DNA of 60,185 nucleotides from JABGPL01 sp964387885 (GCA_964387885.1 CAYLYZ010000023.1:1-60185), one strand, 5' to 3'. Shown: positions 7,954-16,878, counted from the first letter of the stretch. A program made the numbers and translations. The notes: a model not told the origin generated them from the sequence alone.

Positions 7954-9861
7954 CTAATTGAAAAGCAACCAATGAATTCCAAAGTACTCTTCTTTGTGAA
8001 TCATCTTATAACCCGGTACAAGACGATAAACATATGAGTTCCAGTTGTGCAATCCCCAATAAAGTGTAAATCCGTAAATTCTCATTGAGAGCTTAAAATC
8101 AAGCGGATAAGCTCCACCAATCCTTTCCCAACTATCAACACCAAATGAAATAAAGGAATTATAAAACTGACCACCTAAAGAAATGTCACCTTCAAAATCA
8201 TCTCCCCAATGAAAAATGTGCCAGCCTGCTTCCCAATTCATCCTTAATGTCGGTTCAGCACTTAAAATCGGGACTCCTCTCTCAATTTGATCCTCCCGAT
8301 TCAATCCAATCATAGAGATGCTGCCTCGGTATTGCCTGTATTGTAATCTTAAATTTGAACGCCAACCGGTTATCAGTCTATCTTTAGCTGTGAAGGGTGT
8401 GAGCAGGTTATTATTTTCAACCGTCCAGACTACCGGGTTTCGCAGTTCAGTCCTGAAGGCAGTTACATCAAAATGGAGGTGGGAAAATCCTGGAAGTAAT
8501 TCCGAATTATCTACTTCATATTTCCAACCAATTTCTTGATTAATAGAAATCGAAACAGGAAGGAGTTTTCCCTTTATTGGAAGCTCTGGCCATACTCTCC
8601 ACATCGGAATCAAATCATCTGAAGGTCTTTCTTCTTTGTAATCTGCAAACATGATTTCAGGTGAGTGTGGGTTTACTGCCTGTGAAAAAGAAACATGACC
8701 CGATCCAAACCGAGTTGTAAAATATTCAAGTCCTGAATTCCAGTTAAGTCGAATTCTATCCGGTCCCCAACCATAGCCACCGGCAATTGCCCACATCGAG
8801 AACTTATTATATTGATTCCGCCAACCTGCTGAGGCTTCAATTTCTGTTAGAAGAACGTCATTCTCATCCGGAAATTCAATATCTAATCTACCAATTCTGA
8901 TATCTGCCCCAACGCTTCCCAAAGAAAATTCACCAATTTCACAAATAGCATCTGAAAATTTTACATCAATACCTGCTTCACGTACGTAATCATGAAAACC
9001 TGCTTCATCTTCGGTTCTCCAGGTTCTATATCCGGAAATATTTATATTCGATGAATCTTTTAGGATCAGGTCATATTCTAAATCCCAATCATTATCATTA
9101 AAATTTATTGTTCTATCCGTCAACGTGATTCCAGTCTTATCTCTTCTATTCATCATTGTAGCGGAGATTATGCTGTTTCCTGTCAACTGATGAGTTAGTT
9201 CTCCCCAGATTATATGACCCTCGTGTCGCGAATGTTCGACTTTACCTCCCGTATTAGCAAAATAACCACCTGTGGTTATGTAAGTTCCTGATAATATTCG
9301 ACGTGAGTGAATAAACTCAACCGGTTCATAACCATAATATCCATCTCTATGGTGTAGAGCTGTAACAGGATCTTCGGAATTAAACCTGATCGGTGAAAAC
9401 TCAACTGTACCACCGGTTCCGATAACTCCAGATAACATTGAGCTCGAAGCTGACCTGACTGCACCAATAGAAAGAGGAGATATCCGATTAAAATCAGCAC
9501 GGCAATTTCGAGGATTGCGCATAGGTCTGCCTCGCCATTCAAGCCTGGTTCCCTCAGGACCAATTCCATTTATACTCAGAGCTGTTTCACGTCCATCAAC
9601 TCCGAGTGAAGGCGAAAATGACGAAATCTCGGACGAAAGAAGATCAGAGGAATTGGTAATATTCAGAAGATTTCGGTGAGTTGATGTCAGTCCGAATAAC
9701 ACCCAGCCATCCAATGCCCCAATTTCATACGCAGGATTAAACAGCGTATATCCCATTCTCAGTTTCACATTATTTGATTCCGCGATTGCTTGGCCACAAA
9801 AACAAAGAACAATAATGCACATAACAGCATACTGCAAGCAATGTTTTGAATGGGATATCAT
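7954..9861 (-). CDS. TonB-dependent-receptor-like outer-membrane protein
   Basis: Probable outer-membrane barrel with an N-terminal plug-like region. The start at 9861 gives a signal peptide (MISHSKHCLQYAVMCIIVLCFCGQAIAES); the open frame extends nine codons further into the upstream gene. Residues about 60-140 read like a TonB plug (LLSSEISSFSPSLGVDGRETALSINGIGPEGTRLEWRGRPM, VRSASSSMLSGVIGTGG), followed by alternating strands with aromatic residues, ending in a strand with terminal aromatic residues (YFGIHWLLFN). It lies one base after the ECF S component gene, so the two are coupled. The pairing of a BtuB-like receptor and an ECF S component suggests vitamin uptake, possibly a corrinoid (inference). 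It is divergent from named receptors. Confidence 0.65.
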   Translation of the reverse strand: MISHSKHCLQYAVMCIIVLCFCGQAIAESNNVKLRMGYTLFNPAYEIGALDGWVLFGLTSTHRNLLNITNSSDLLSSEISSFSPSLGVDGRETALSINGIGPEGTRLEWRGRPMRNPRNCRADFNRISPLSIGAVRSASSSMLSGVIGTGGTVEFSPIRFNSEDPVTALHHRDGYYGYEPVEFIHSRRILSGTYITTGGYFANTGGKVEHSRHEGHIIWGELTHQLTGNSIISATMMNRRDKTGITLTDRTINFNDNDWDLEYDLILKDSSNINISGYRTWRTEDEAGFHDYVREAGIDVKFSDAICEIGEFSLGSVGADIRIGRLDIEFPDENDVLLTEIEASAGWRNQYNKFSMWAIAGGYGWGPDRIRLNWNSGLEYFTTRFGSGHVSFSQAVNPHSPEIMFADYKEERPSDDLIPMWRVWPELPIKGKLLPVSISINQEIGWKYEVDNSELLPGFSHLHFDVTAFRTELRNPVVWTVENNNLLTPFTAKDRLITGWRSNLRLQYRQYRGSISMIGLNREDQIERGVPILSAEPTLRMNWEAGWHIFHWGDDFEGDISLGGQFYNSFISFGVDSWERIGGAYPLDFKLSMRIYGFTLYWGLHNWNSYVYRLVPGYKMIHKEEYFGIHWLLFN

Positions 9862-9862
9862 T

Positions 9863-10420
9863 TTATTGAGAGTTGATATTAGTGTCAACGAGTTTCAGAA
9901 GTGGAGGCGCTACGAACAGGAAAATTAAAAGATTGCTGCTGATGTGCATTAAGCTGAATGGGATTCCCAGAACAAGAGTACTCATCACACCTTTAATGCC
10001 CATCCCCGTTGATAATGGAAAAGCAATGTTAGTCAATAAATCAAACAAAAGTGTTACAATTATTGCCGATAATCCAATTAAAAGTCTTTTTGTAAATCTC
10101 GAAAGTGAAAGTTTCCGGGTGGTCTGAAAATGCAAAGCCCCTGCAATTGGGGCAATTGATAAGCCTAATATCTGTGCAATCAATAATGGTGGAAACATCC
10201 CACCCTGTGGATTCAAGCCGAAGTATAAAACAGATGCGATTATTGAGGAAGTGATGCCCCTGGAAAAACCAAGTACATAACCACTAACGAACATGAAAAG
10301 AGTCAACACTTCCACGTTCGGGACAAACATCAATAAATACCCACCAGCAGCACCTGCTGCGGCAAATAATGATGTCAGAACTATACCTTTGAGTGGATTA
10401 TCTTTGTTTTCAGAACTCAT
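9863..10420 (-). CDS. ECF transporter substrate-binding (S) component-like membrane protein
   Basis: Small inner-membrane protein of 185 residues from the ATG at 10420, with about six hydrophobic segments. The features recall S components of energy-coupling-factor vitamin transporters: an early alanine-glycine segment (LTSLFAAAGAAGGYL), EVLTLFMFVSGYVLGFSRGI, and a central FGLNPQGGMFPPLLIAQILGL. S components bind the vitamin and need EcfA/EcfT, which are not in this window. A TTG five codons further upstream is an alternative start. It is followed by the barrel gene with a one-base gap. The substrate is not readable; cobalamin is a guess from the neighbour and from the corrinoid cluster at 38-46 kb. 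Confidence 0.65.
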   Translation of the reverse strand: MSSENKDNPLKGIVLTSLFAAAGAAGGYLLMFVPNVEVLTLFMFVSGYVLGFSRGITSSIIASVLYFGLNPQGGMFPPLLIAQILGLSIAPIAGALHFQTTRKLSLSRFTKRLLIGLSAIIVTLLFDLLTNIAFPLSTGMGIKGVMSTLVLGIPFSLMHISSNLLIFLFVAPPLLKLVDTNINSQ

Positions 10421-10544
10421 GAGCACCAATGTCAAGAAAGGTGTATGTGTTGAATTCGCAACAGGATTAGAGCGATAATTGATTCTATCAACCTCACGCT
10501 TGAAAACCGTTTTGAGAATTAAAAAAATAGCAAAAAATAAAGTT

Positions 10545-10580
10545 CAGGCTTCAGAGATATTTCGGTAACTCTGAAGCCTG
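10545..10580 (-). terminator. Terminator of the ffh-rplS operon
   Basis: Perfect 12-base stem CAGGCTTCAGAG/CTCTGAAGCCTG with a 12-base loop. On the minus strand it is followed by AACTTTATTTTTTG and lies about 90 bases past the rplS stop. Confidence 0.75.
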
Positions 10581-10667
10581 AGCTTCTGCTAGACACAATC
10601 CTGATTTATTTAGAAATCAGATTTGGAAAAACCGCACTCAAGCAAAAAATGCAAGGCAGAATTTGTT

Positions 10668-11033
10668 CTAAGCTTTCTTTCTGTGGAAGGTGGCTTTTTC
10701 TTTTACACGTGCAGCTTTTCCTTTTTTACCGCGGAGATAATATAGCTTCGACCGACGTACCGAACCTAATCGCTTCACCTTAATCTCCGAAATAAATGGG
10801 CTGTTTACCGGGAAGATTCTCTCAACTCCGATACCACCGCTCCCAATTTTCCGCACTGTAAATGTAGAGTTGCTCTTGTCATGATGTCTTGCAATGACAA
10901 CTCCACTAAAAACCTGTATTCTTTCCTTCTCACCCTCAATTACCCTGTAAAGCACATCAACATTATCTCCAGGGTTGAACTTCGGTAGTTCTTTTTCTCT
11001 TGGGGTTTGGATTATTTCTTTCCAGCTTTCCAT
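10668..11033 (-). CDS. rplS: 50S ribosomal protein L19
   Basis: Large-subunit protein near the 30S interface. The 121 residues match bacterial L19 end to end: FNPGDNVDVLYRVIEGEKERIQVFSGVVIARH, the glycine turn KIGSGGIGVERIFPVNSPFI and the basic tail KLYYLRGKKGKAARVKEK. It overlaps the end of trmD by 22 bases, an unusually deep overlap that implies translational coupling. It is the last gene of the operon and is followed by a strong terminator. Confidence 0.96.
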   Translation of the reverse strand: MESWKEIIQTPREKELPKFNPGDNVDVLYRVIEGEKERIQVFSGVVIARHHDKSNSTFTVRKIGSGGIGVERIFPVNSPFISEIKVKRLGSVRRSKLYYLRGKKGKAARVKEKATFHRKKA

Positions 11034-11728
11034 GGTTCTTTGTTATCCTGTATATTCAAAAGGTCAGGACGTCGGTGTTTAGTTATCACACGCGACATTG
11101 CCTGACGCCAAATATTTATGTTTCTATGATGCCCACCAAGCAGAAGCTCGGGAACTCGCATCCCTGCGAATTCATCGGGTCGAGTATAATGCGGACAGTC
11201 TAAATATCCATCTCTAAAACTATCCGTAAGTGCACTATCCAAATTCCCGAGAACTCCGGGAATCATGCGGACTGCGGCATCTATCATTACGGTAGCAGCA
11301 GTCTCTCCACCTGTTATTACATAATCACCAAGTGAGTATTCCCTGTCAACCCAGCGATCGATAACTCGTTGATCAATACCTTTATAATGACCGCAGAGAA
11401 AAACTAAATGAGACTCACCTGAGAGTGAATCAGCAATATCCTGGTTAAAAACAACTCCCTGAGCAGAGGGATAAACAACCAGAGGACGTGATTTTGCGTT
11501 TTTCAAAACTTTATCCATAGCTCTGAAAAACGGATCCGGTTTTAATAACATCCCGGATCCACCTCCAAATCGATAATCATCAGCCTGATGATGTTTATCT
11601 GTCGTAAACTCCCGCAAATCGTGAACTCGGTAGTCGAATATACCATTTTCACAAGCTCGTTTAAGTATACTCTGTGAAAAAATACCATCGAAGAAATTTG
11701 GGAACAGTGTGATTACATCGAGTTCCAT
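11012..11728 (-). CDS. trmD: tRNA (guanine37-N1)-methyltransferase
   Basis: Methylates G37 of tRNAs using SAM, preventing frameshifts. The 238 residues are the normal length. The SPOUT knot signatures are clear: MELDVITLFPNFFDGIF at the start, FGGGSGMLLKPDP, LCGHYKGIDQRV and the SAM-binding SLGDYVITGGETAA, followed by RPDEFAGMRVPELLLGGHH. The ATG lies two bases after the rimM stop and the 3' end runs 22 bases into rplS. This is the usual rpsP-rimM-trmD-rplS order. Confidence 0.96.
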   Translation of the reverse strand: MELDVITLFPNFFDGIFSQSILKRACENGIFDYRVHDLREFTTDKHHQADDYRFGGGSGMLLKPDPFFRAMDKVLKNAKSRPLVVYPSAQGVVFNQDIADSLSGESHLVFLCGHYKGIDQRVIDRWVDREYSLGDYVITGGETAATVMIDAAVRMIPGVLGNLDSALTDSFRDGYLDCPHYTRPDEFAGMRVPELLLGGHHRNINIWRQAMSRVITKHRRPDLLNIQDNKEPWKAGKK

Positions 11729-11730
11729 GA

Positions 11731-12285
11731 CTAATCTAAAAGCCCTTCGATCTGATTGATAGTAATCCGATGACTCTCAAGATCGACATTAAGGATGAAC
11801 TCTTTTACAGCCGGGATAAGAATCTCACCTGCAATTCCATCTATTACCCAGATGTCGTGATGACCCTGATGCCAGACTTCCTGTAGAAAACCAATATCTT
11901 CACCGGTATCTGAAACAACCATACATCCAACAAGATCGTCCACATAATACTCGTGTTCCTCGGATATCGGCCGTTCAGACTCCGGAATTATTATCTCAGC
12001 GCCGTTTAACACTGCTACATCCTCGGGTGAATTGATTCCCGCAAATTTTATTCGAATCCACTTTCCCGAAAGTTGGGAGCGTGATACTCTCAAAGAGCGA
12101 TATTGATTATGTAACCTGATTTTGACTCTCTTCAAGTCAAGGACAGGTTTGGGAGACTGAGAGGTGCTGACTGCTTTTACTTCACCTTTCACTCCAACGG
12201 GTCTTGCAATCCTGCCAATTACTATTGGATCCACGGGAGGTATTATTTCCTCTCCCGGCAGTTCAATTCTGACTTTTTTTACCAA
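11731..12285 (-). CDS. rimM: Ribosome maturation factor RimM
   Basis: 16S rRNA processing factor acting on the 30S head. The 184 residues include the N-terminal RimM barrel (IGRIARPVGVKGEVKAVS) and the PRC-barrel half (EEHEYYVDDLVGCMVVSDTGEDIGFLQEV and ILIPAVKEFILNVDLESHRITI). Translation appears to begin at TTG (12285), since no ATG is available and GGAGG lies upstream with a long gap. It follows rpsP by 17 bases. Confidence 0.93.
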   Translation of the reverse strand: MVKKVRIELPGEEIIPPVDPIVIGRIARPVGVKGEVKAVSTSQSPKPVLDLKRVKIRLHNQYRSLRVSRSQLSGKWIRIKFAGINSPEDVAVLNGAEIIIPESERPISEEHEYYVDDLVGCMVVSDTGEDIGFLQEVWHQGHHDIWVIDGIAGEILIPAVKEFILNVDLESHRITINQIEGLLD

Positions 12286-12302
12286 AAGAGTTAAGCCTCC
12301 CT

Positions 12303-12821
12303 TCAGTCGGCTTTTTCTTCTTTTGGTTTATCCTCGACAGGATCCTCTGTTTTTTCCGGAGCGGGAGCTTCTTTCTTTTCTGCTACTGCTTCGGGAGCTG
12401 CCTCGGGAGCTGCTTCAGTTTCCTCTACCGCGACCTCAGGTTCTTCCTGAGTTTCGACAGGAGTCGGGGCAGCTTCCTCTTTGATTTCTGCTTGCTTTGG
12501 CGCGTGTTCTTCCATCCAGGCAAGCATCATCTCGTTAATCTGTTTTTCGGGGAGTTTTCGTTTCTCAAGCCTGAACCGATACCAAACACCTTCCTTGCGC
12601 AAGAGACTTCTTACTGTATCCGAGGGTTGTGCTCCAACACGCAGCCATTTTAATGCCTTCTCACCATCGATTTTAATTGTTGGCGGATCGTTTAGTGGAT
12701 GATAGTATCCGATTCGTTCAATAAATGCACCGTCGCGTTTCTTTCTGCTATCGACTGCAATTATTCGATAGTATGGTCGTTTTTTACGACCCATACGAGT
12801 CAATCTAAGTCTTACTGACAA
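12303..12821 (-). CDS. rpsP: 30S ribosomal protein S16 with acidic C-terminal extension
   Basis: Small-subunit assembly protein. The frame is open for 21 codons upstream, but the S16 core starts at SVRLRLTRMGRKKRPYYRII. A TTG at 12821 with GGAG seven bases upstream fits this, giving 172 residues. The core (residues about 1-85) has DGAFIERIGYYHP and LRVGAQPSDTVRSLL. Residues about 86-172 form a tail rich in glutamate, alanine and proline (VETQEEPEVAVEETEAAPEA, EKTEDPVEDKPKEEKAD), nearly doubling the protein. Acidic S16 tails occur in some FCB-group bacteria, but this one is long. Confidence 0.92.
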   Translation of the reverse strand: MSVRLRLTRMGRKKRPYYRIIAVDSRKKRDGAFIERIGYYHPLNDPPTIKIDGEKALKWLRVGAQPSDTVRSLLRKEGVWYRFRLEKRKLPEKQINEMMLAWMEEHAPKQAEIKEEAAPTPVETQEEPEVAVEETEAAPEAAPEAVAEKKEAPAPEKTEDPVEDKPKEEKAD

Positions 12822-12896
12822 ATTTTTCTCCAAATGTGTTTTGAACACGAGTGTATTTGTCTGACGGACATACACAAGGTTCAAGTAGAAACTAAA

Positions 12897-13178
12897 TTAA
12901 CCAGCCGATCCGGTTATCCTTAATGCGATTAAAACGCATTCCCCAAAGAATAAGAGTACCAAACTGATTGTAACCACGAGTGCAATCGAATCTCGATCAC
13001 TTTTAGATCGTTTTATGATCCTTTCAATATGGTTTAATCCAAGTATCCCCGAAAGAAATAAAGCCAGGGCACTGAGATATGACACTTGAGGTAGAGGCAG
13101 AACTAAATCGAGTAGAAACCCGAAAAACAGGCAATCGAGTGCCCAGATGATCCGCTGTGCCCAAGCTGTCTTCATCAT
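12897..13178 (-). CDS. Small membrane protein between ffh and rpsP
   Basis: Unrecognised protein of 93 residues with about three hydrophobic segments (RIIWALDCLFFGFLLDLVL, YLSALALFLSGILGL, IALVVTISLVLLFFGECVL) separated by a basic loop (IERIIKRSKSDRDS). It lies in the same direction between ffh (99 bases upstream) and rpsP (75 bases downstream), within an operon that normally has nothing here. A link to SRP-dependent membrane insertion is only a guess. The start lacks a clear ribosome site. Confidence 0.55.
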   Translation of the reverse strand: MMKTAWAQRIIWALDCLFFGFLLDLVLPLPQVSYLSALALFLSGILGLNHIERIIKRSKSDRDSIALVVTISLVLLFFGECVLIALRITGSAG

Positions 13179-13277
13179 ATTTGATCTGAATCAATCGTAT
13201 TTGTGAAAACCTGCCGGATTTGGAGGTTACGCGACCAAATCGTAACAGGGACGATACACTCTTTTACTACTTATAAA

Positions 13278-14600
13278 TTAAAAGCCCGGCATTCCCGGAA
13301 AACCTCCGGGAAACTTTGGACCTTTTTTACCAAAACGTTTTATCATTTTCTGCATCTGCTCGAATTGATTGAGTAACCGGTTAACATCCTGAACCGATCT
13401 ACCACAACCCTGAGCAATCCGACGCCGTCGACTGCCGTTAATAGTCCTGGGCATCTCTCGTTCACCGGGTGTCATTGAATCGATTATTGATTCAACCACA
13501 ACAAACTGATTTTCATCGACCTGTAAGCCCTTTATGGATTTCATACCCGGGATCATACCGAGAATTGACTCAAGAGGTCCCATGTTTTTCAGCTGATGTA
13601 GCTGCTCGCGAAAATCCTCGAGAGTAAACTGCTTCTTTGCCAGTTTTTCAGCCATTTTCTGGGCTGATTCGGCATCGATAGCTTCCTGAGCTTTCTCAAC
13701 AAGAGAAACAACATCCCCCAATCCCAGAATTCGACCAGCCATTCGGTCGGGGTGGAATTGTTCAAAGTCGCTTGTTTTTTCACCAATACCAATAAATTTT
13801 ATCGGTTTACCGGTAACCCATCTTATTGAAAGAGCAGCCCCACCTCGGCTATCACCATCGAGTTTAGTCATCACCAGACCGGTCAACTCAATCCGCTTAA
13901 GAAATGCACTCGCTGATCTTACAGCGTCCTGTCCAGTCATGCCATCCACTACAAGTAGAGTTTCCGGTGGTTTTATCGCATCCTGCATTTCTTCGAGCTG
14001 ATCCATCAGCTCGTCATTAACCGCCATCCTGCCAGCCGAGTCAATGATCAGGCAATCCAGACTCAGTTCGCGTGCATATTCACGTGATAGTGCTACTGTC
14101 TTAATTGCGTTCTTGCGGTCTCCCGAAAAAACGGGAATATCAATCTGTCTTCCAAGTGTCTCAAGCTGGTCGATTGCAGCAGGACGAAATGTATCAGCTG
14201 CGACTAATAATGGTTTCCTGCCTCGTCTGCGCAGATGCGCTGCAAGCTTTGCTGCTGTTGTTGTTTTGCCTGCACCGTTCAAACCGGCAATTAGAATCGG
14301 TGAAGGTGATTTTCCAAATCGGATTGGTTCAGCAGCACCACCAAGAAAACTGATGAGTTCATCATGAATTATCTTTACCATCTGCTGACCGGGAGTCACA
14401 CTCTTGAGCACCTCTTGCCCAAGGGATTTTTCCTGAACATCTCTCACGAAAGCTTTAGCTGCTTTCAAACTCACATCCGCTTCGAGAAGTATTCTTCGAA
14501 CTTCCCGAACTGTTTCTTTTACATTCGCTTCTGTGAGTTTACCCTGTCCGCGTAAATTGCGAACAAACGTCTCAAGGCGACCGGTCAGATTATCAAACAT
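13278..14600 (-). CDS. ffh: Signal recognition particle GTPase
   Basis: Binds SRP RNA and signal peptides of nascent membrane proteins and docks with FtsY. The 440 residues comprise the helical N domain (1-85), the G domain with P-loop GLNGAGKTTTAAKLA (about 105-119), DTFRPAAIDQL, SAGRMAVN and TKLDGDSRGGAAL, and the methionine-rich M domain from about 320 (ILGMIPGMKSIKG, MPRTINGSRRRRIAQGCG) ending GGFPGMPGF. The gene starts three bases after the upstream adenylyltransferase and opens the translation operon. No SRP RNA gene was seen in the window. Confidence 0.96.
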   Translation of the reverse strand: MFDNLTGRLETFVRNLRGQGKLTEANVKETVREVRRILLEADVSLKAAKAFVRDVQEKSLGQEVLKSVTPGQQMVKIIHDELISFLGGAAEPIRFGKSPSPILIAGLNGAGKTTTAAKLAAHLRRRGRKPLLVAADTFRPAAIDQLETLGRQIDIPVFSGDRKNAIKTVALSREYARELSLDCLIIDSAGRMAVNDELMDQLEEMQDAIKPPETLLVVDGMTGQDAVRSASAFLKRIELTGLVMTKLDGDSRGGAALSIRWVTGKPIKFIGIGEKTSDFEQFHPDRMAGRILGLGDVVSLVEKAQEAIDAESAQKMAEKLAKKQFTLEDFREQLHQLKNMGPLESILGMIPGMKSIKGLQVDENQFVVVESIIDSMTPGEREMPRTINGSRRRRIAQGCGRSVQDVNRLLNQFEQMQKMIKRFGKKGPKFPGGFPGMPGF

Positions 14601-14603
14601 CTA

Positions 14604-15086
14604 TTAAACTTCTTCTCTCGATTCCTGAATTCGACTGATTAGATTGGATGTCGAATAACCACTGAGTATTGGGGCTCTCTCTACTCTACCCGCATGTTCT
14701 CGGCCGACGATCTCGTCTAACTCGTAATCCTCCCCCTTCAGAAGTACATCGGGCTTAATCCTTTCAATCAGTTCAAGTGGCGTTACTTCATTAAAGAGTA
14801 TTGCAGCGTCAACAAGCCCAAAAGCTGCAACGATAGATACTCTATCATTCTCAGAAACGATTGGCCGCTTGGGACCTTTTGTAAGAGTTCTTGCAGATTC
14901 ATCACTATTAACCCCAACAATTAATCGGTCACTAAAACTGGCTGCAAGCTCAAAGGAGATAAGATGTCCGCGGTGAATTAAGTCGAAAACACCGTTTGTG
15001 AAAACAATAGTTTCTCCGTTCTTTCTCCAGTAGTTAATCATGGATAATAATTCCTGAAGATTAACTACTTTTTTTCCCTGAACCAC
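14604..15086 (-). CDS. rfaE2: RfaE2-like heptose-1-phosphate adenylyltransferase domain protein
   Basis: Nucleotidyltransferase of the cytidylyltransferase-like superfamily that in the closest family activates D-glycero-beta-D-manno-heptose 1-phosphate with ATP for lipopolysaccharide core. Motifs are FTNGVFDLIHRGHL (the HxGH-type site, residues about 29-42), VGVNSDESARTL with KGPKRPI, DVLLKGEDYELDEIVG and the terminal ILSGYSTSNLI. It is stand-alone (160 residues), like RfaE2, not fused to a kinase. The start is GTG with GGGAGG upstream. The tRNA-Val gene lies 27 bases upstream and ffh starts 3 bases downstream. Other activities of the family, such as glycerol-phosphate transfer, cannot be excluded. 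Confidence 0.85.
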   Translation of the reverse strand: MVQGKKVVNLQELLSMINYWRKNGETIVFTNGVFDLIHRGHLISFELAASFSDRLIVGVNSDESARTLTKGPKRPIVSENDRVSIVAAFGLVDAAILFNEVTPLELIERIKPDVLLKGEDYELDEIVGREHAGRVERAPILSGYSTSNLISRIQESREEV

Positions 15087-15113
15087 CTGTGCTACCTCCC
15101 AGCATCTATTATG

Positions 15114-15187
15114 TGGGCAATACTGGATTCGAACCAGTGACCTCTGATATGTGAGACCAGCGCTCTAACCAACTGAGCTAATCGCCC
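15114..15187 (-). tRNA. tRNA-Val (anticodon CAC)
   Basis: A complete cloverleaf reads on the minus strand: acceptor GGGCGAT paired with ATTGCCC (one G-U), D arm GCTC/GAGC, anticodon stem CTGGT/ATCAG around the loop CTCACAT (anticodon CAC, decoding GTG), and T arm ACTGG/CCAGT with loop TTCGAAT. The discriminator is A and the CCA end is not encoded. It lies just upstream of the rfaE2-ffh operon on the same strand. Confidence 0.95.
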
Positions 15188-15354
15188 TTGATTTTTCGCA
15201 CAAATAACAAATTTAACTTTTAAATCCGCACAAGTCAAGACAAGTTTTGGAAAGCTGGCAAGTTCATTTCTTTTTCACAGAGTTTGAAAATCTAAGAACT
15301 TGAGAAAGGAGTTTGTTTCTGGCAAGCTGGAGATAAACCGGAAAAATAATTACA

Positions 15355-16122
15355 TCAGTAAAGCGACTGCTCCTCAGATTCATCATCAGGATAAATTTCA
15401 TCATCTGTGGATGCCGGTTCTCCAAAAACAGGGGGATCATCCGGGATGCTATCTGTTTTATCGAGATCTTTCTCCTCTCTCCACAGTGGTTGGTCGTCTG
15501 GCTTATTCTTAAACGTAACGTTGATGAGTTCGTGTAGTTCGGTAATCTCGGTTTGAATTTCATTTAAGTGATTATAAATAAAGTCACTTAAAACCCTGCG
15601 TTCTTTGGTAGACCTCTCCTGTGTTTTCAGCAGGAACTCTCCAGTGACCTTTTGAGCCTCTTCGTTTTTCTTAAACTCTGCTTTTAGGAAATCCTTTAAA
15701 CCATCAACTCCGGAACCTTTACCTCCACCTACTTTTATATGACCAATCCCCTCCAATTCCGCTTGAAGAGCCTGAATATCGGGTCTTGTGTCAACAAGCT
15801 TTCTATCAACCAAGTCTTTAATATAGAGCGCGTCCTCGGTGATATTCAGTAGGGCGGATAGAATCTCCCCGATACAAAGAAGAATAATAGCCATAACATA
15901 AAAAATGATACAAATGATTATCATTCGAGGGATATCATCAAGCATATCCTGAGTTTTCAGGAGCTTTGCGATATCTGGGGAAAGGAGTGTCCCTATGGCG
16001 ATTACCATTGCAACAGTTGCGAAAATAAGAACTGCCCAGCCTACGGCGTCGAGTAAACTTACCCAAAACCGCAATAGTTTGTATTTTCTCAACTTGCCTT
16101 CGGCTACTGTTCGTTTACCCAT
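15355..16122 (-). CDS. Membrane protein with coiled coil, end of ExbBD-TonB operon
   Basis: No family recognised. Of 255 residues, the first 95 hold two transmembrane segments (LLDAVGWAVLIFATVAMVIAIGTLL and MIIICIIFYVMAIILLCIGEILSALL). The middle (about 100-205) is charged and helical, likely a coiled coil (KAEFKKNEEAQKVTGEFLLKTQ, YNHLNEIQTEITELHELIN), with a glycine-rich joint (KVGGGKGSG). The last 45 are acidic and proline-rich (DSIPDDPPVFGEP, DESEEQSLY). It starts 6 bases after the tonB stop, so it is the fourth gene of that operon and may act with the energised complex. Confidence 0.65.
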   Translation of the reverse strand: MGKRTVAEGKLRKYKLLRFWVSLLDAVGWAVLIFATVAMVIAIGTLLSPDIAKLLKTQDMLDDIPRMIIICIIFYVMAIILLCIGEILSALLNITEDALYIKDLVDRKLVDTRPDIQALQAELEGIGHIKVGGGKGSGVDGLKDFLKAEFKKNEEAQKVTGEFLLKTQERSTKERRVLSDFIYNHLNEIQTEITELHELINVTFKNKPDDQPLWREEKDLDKTDSIPDDPPVFGEPASTDDEIYPDDESEEQSLY

Positions 16123-16128
16123 AATATC

Positions 16129-16878
16129 TCAGTTTAGTTGAAAAATGAATGTGATTATTCCCTTTTGGTTTTGCTGAGCTAAACCCTTATCAAGTGAGTT
16201 AAATCGCCATGTCTTCAATGCAGCTATCGAAACTTGTTCAAGTTGGGGCAGCCCTTTTGTCAAGGGGCGAACTGAAATTACACTACCATCCGGAGCCACG
16301 ATCAACTCAAGCCTGACTGTTGCAGCTTTATTTAATCCTACCGGGAAAGCCGGAGGATTTCCGGACGTCCTGACTCTTGCGGGTCCATCCCAGGTAAGAG
16401 TAAACATGTCCTCATTTGCTATCTGGTCTCCAAGATTATCTGATCGCTGTCCATAAAGGACAGCATCGCTAAGAGGCACTGGTTTCACCGGGGCTCGCTC
16501 TTTTTTTCCTGGAGCTATTGACTCTAATGGTATTCTCTGCCCGGGGTGAAGTGATTCCAGACCAGACAGGTTTGGCTTCCCGCTTGTAACAGGTGCGATT
16601 ACAGCCTGACGGTTGCTCTCCGGGAGTTTCAACAACGGTGAAGTTTCATTTAACATAGGTCGTTTCGGCAATTCGACCATCGGTTGTGCACCACCCCATT
16701 TCGGAGATGATTGCCCTCCACCGGGAATAATCTCTGGAAGTGGGGCAAATGTAACCGGAGTATAATCTAAATCAAAAGGTTCCAGTTCAAAACTTGTTTT
16801 CGCAAAAAAAATCAAAAGCAGTATGTGCACAATTAATGACAGTGTCCAGCCGATATGTGATTCTGATCTAACGGTCAC
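16129..16878 (-). CDS. tonB: TonB-like energy transducer
   Basis: Periplasm-spanning protein anchored by one N-terminal segment (IGWTLSLIVHILLLIFFAKT), with a proline-rich middle (FAPLPEIIPGGGQ, ELPKRPMLNETSP) and a C-terminal TonB domain of about 90 residues (PAFPVGLNKAATVRLELIV, PDGSVISVRPLTKGLPQLEQVSIAALKTWRFN). It carries the force from ExbB-ExbD to outer-membrane receptors. The start is GTG, with GTGA overlapping the exbD stop, so the two are coupled. Residue 249 is the last, a normal size. Confidence 0.88.
   Translation of the reverse strand: MTVRSESHIGWTLSLIVHILLLIFFAKTSFELEPFDLDYTPVTFAPLPEIIPGGGQSSPKWGGAQPMVELPKRPMLNETSPLLKLPESNRQAVIAPVTSGKPNLSGLESLHPGQRIPLESIAPGKKERAPVKPVPLSDAVLYGQRSDNLGDQIANEDMFTLTWDGPARVRTSGNPPAFPVGLNKAATVRLELIVAPDGSVISVRPLTKGLPQLEQVSIAALKTWRFNSLDKGLAQQNQKGIITFIFQLN

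Noticed and set aside
15240..15330. SRP RNA near ffh
   Set aside because: No SRP Alu or helix-8 motif could be found in this or nearby spacers.
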